Shown in pieces: positions 63,422 through 64,000 of a stretch of 64,000 bases of DNA. Source of the DNA: UBA5239 sp040391785 (lineage in GTDB: Bacteria > Verrucomicrobiota > Lentisphaeria > Victivallales > Victivallaceae); the NCBI GenBank assembly GCA_040391785.1, contig JBEBXH010000003.1:1-64000 (forward strand), in the 5' to 3' direction. The position numbers were made by a program, and so were the translations under genes. Positions within the stretch are counted from its first letter, which is position 1. The number at the start of each line of letters is the position of its first letter. The notes beneath the pieces are model-generated. The model had not been told where the DNA came from and made no database searches. It saw only the letters and a list, made by a program, of their open reading frames with translations.

Positions 63422-64000
63422 ATGAAAAGTGGAAAGATGAAATTCACGCTTATCGAACTCCTCGTTGTGATCGCGATCATCGCCATCCTGGCCGCCATGC
63501 TGCTGCCGGCGCTGAACAAAGCCCGCGAAAGAGCCAACGCCACCAAATGCACGAATAATCTCAAGCAACTCGGCCTTGCCTTAGCCACTTATGCCCATGA
63601 TTACGATGATTGGCTGCCGTCGCCGCTGGCCTCCTTTTCCGGCCTTTATACCGATTGGGGGAGACTGCTGGCCGACAATAAGTATATCGCAACTTATAAG
63701 CGAACGGGCATATTGGGTTGTCCATCGGCGGTACCGGGAAGTCCCATGAAGGGGCATGTCCGAGCCGTAAATGGATTCGAAACCGATTACATCGCAAATT
63801 ATTATTTGTCCTCTACCACCGGCAGTAATGCCAAAGCCGGCCGGATAAACGAATCGCACCGCAAAATCCCGTCTCAATTTATTCTGCTGGTTGACGGTGG
63901 CACGGACATAACCTTTTCCGACAATACCCGGCCATTGCCCCGCCATAGTTTGCAATACAATATTCTGTTTTGCGACTTCGGCGTCAGAAGCATGCCATAC
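63422..64000 (+). CDS. Pseudopilin-like protein (partial, cut by the window end)
   Basis: The frame is open from ATG 63422 to the last base, 193 codons. AAGGGA lies 6 bases upstream. MKSGKMK precedes FTLIELLVVIAIIAILAA, and PRHSLQYNILFCDFGV near the end fits H-X9-D but has DFG in place of DG. It is divergent from the AraC regulator, so it may head another regulator-pseudopilin-enzyme cassette whose enzymes lie beyond the window. Confidence 0.88.
   Translation, partial: MKSGKMKFTLIELLVVIAIIAILAAMLLPALNKARERANATKCTNNLKQLGLALATYAHDYDDWLPSPLASFSGLYTDWGRLLADNKYIATYKRTGILGCPSAVPGSPMKGHVRAVNGFETDYIANYYLSSTTGSNAKAGRINESHRKIPSQFILLVDGGTDITFSDNTRPLPRHSLQYNILFCDFGVRSMPY

Overview
The window looks like a chromosomal segment of a member of the PVC superphylum, most likely a Lentisphaerota (Victivallales-like) gut bacterium. 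This is an inference from gene content: seven pseudopilin-like proteins of the 'FTLIE ... H-X9-DG' type, many secreted glycan-active enzymes each next to its own regulator, a Hanks-type kinase with a membrane anchor, a CDC123-like ATP-grasp protein and a TMTC-like membrane glycosyltransferase. No transposase, phage gene, CRISPR array, rRNA or tRNA was recognised.

Layout. 0-2.5 kb: yidD (tail), yidC and jag, the conserved membrane-insertion cluster that often sits near the replication origin. 2.5-4.5 kb: a 58-residue small gene, an XRE regulator and an AraC regulator. 4.5-8.7 kb: a secreted CBM9/DUF4091 glycosidase and a pseudopilin. 8.8-11 kb: rsmI, a YtxH-like protein and a double-HTH regulator. 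11.1-17.4 kb: an operon of GntR regulator, pseudopilin, clan GH-A glycosidase and right-handed beta-helix protein. 17.7-23.3 kb: a GNAT acetyltransferase, an NhaD/ArsB-type transporter, a PTS-IIA/CBS protein, isocitrate dehydrogenase and a Ser/Thr kinase. 23.6-25 kb: two tandem, nearly identical stand-alone pseudopilins with matching terminators. 25.1-27.3 kb: a radical SAM protein and a WecA/MraY-type transferase. 27.5-31.6 kb: LacI regulator, pseudopilin and DUF4838 protein. 31.7-38.9 kb: a second transporter plus PTS-IIA/CBS pair, an SGNH hydrolase and a three-domain LplT-PlsC-acyl-ACP synthetase. 39-44.2 kb: a short RHS protein with an AT-rich variable tip, followed by small membrane proteins that may include its immunity protein. 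44.2-52.9 kb: KtrB/TrkH, a TMTC-like protein, TolC, gltX, def, a membrane protein and the CDC123-like protein. 52.9-60.4 kb: a CE7 esterase divergent from LacI, pseudopilin, GH16 and GH92. 60.4-64 kb: PIG-L deacetylase, NagB-like deaminase, an AraC regulator and a seventh pseudopilin cut by the window end.

How it works together. The recurring theme is a cassette of sugar-responsive regulator (GntR, LacI or AraC), pseudopilin and secreted glycan-degrading enzymes. In three cassettes the pseudopilin gene overlaps or directly follows the regulator gene. This resembles a polysaccharide-utilisation locus in which a pseudopilin takes the place of the SusC/SusD pair; its role in substrate capture or secretion is unproven. 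Several promoters are near consensus, and the LacI at 54.5 kb has two perfect copies of one palindrome, one in its own promoter and one in the divergent esterase promoter.

A second theme is short repeats lying at the 3' ends of genes (8.7, 9.9, 17.4-17.7, 21.8, 33.5, 62.3 kb). They often form inverted repeats and in several cases supply the stop codon or the last residues of the gene they abut.
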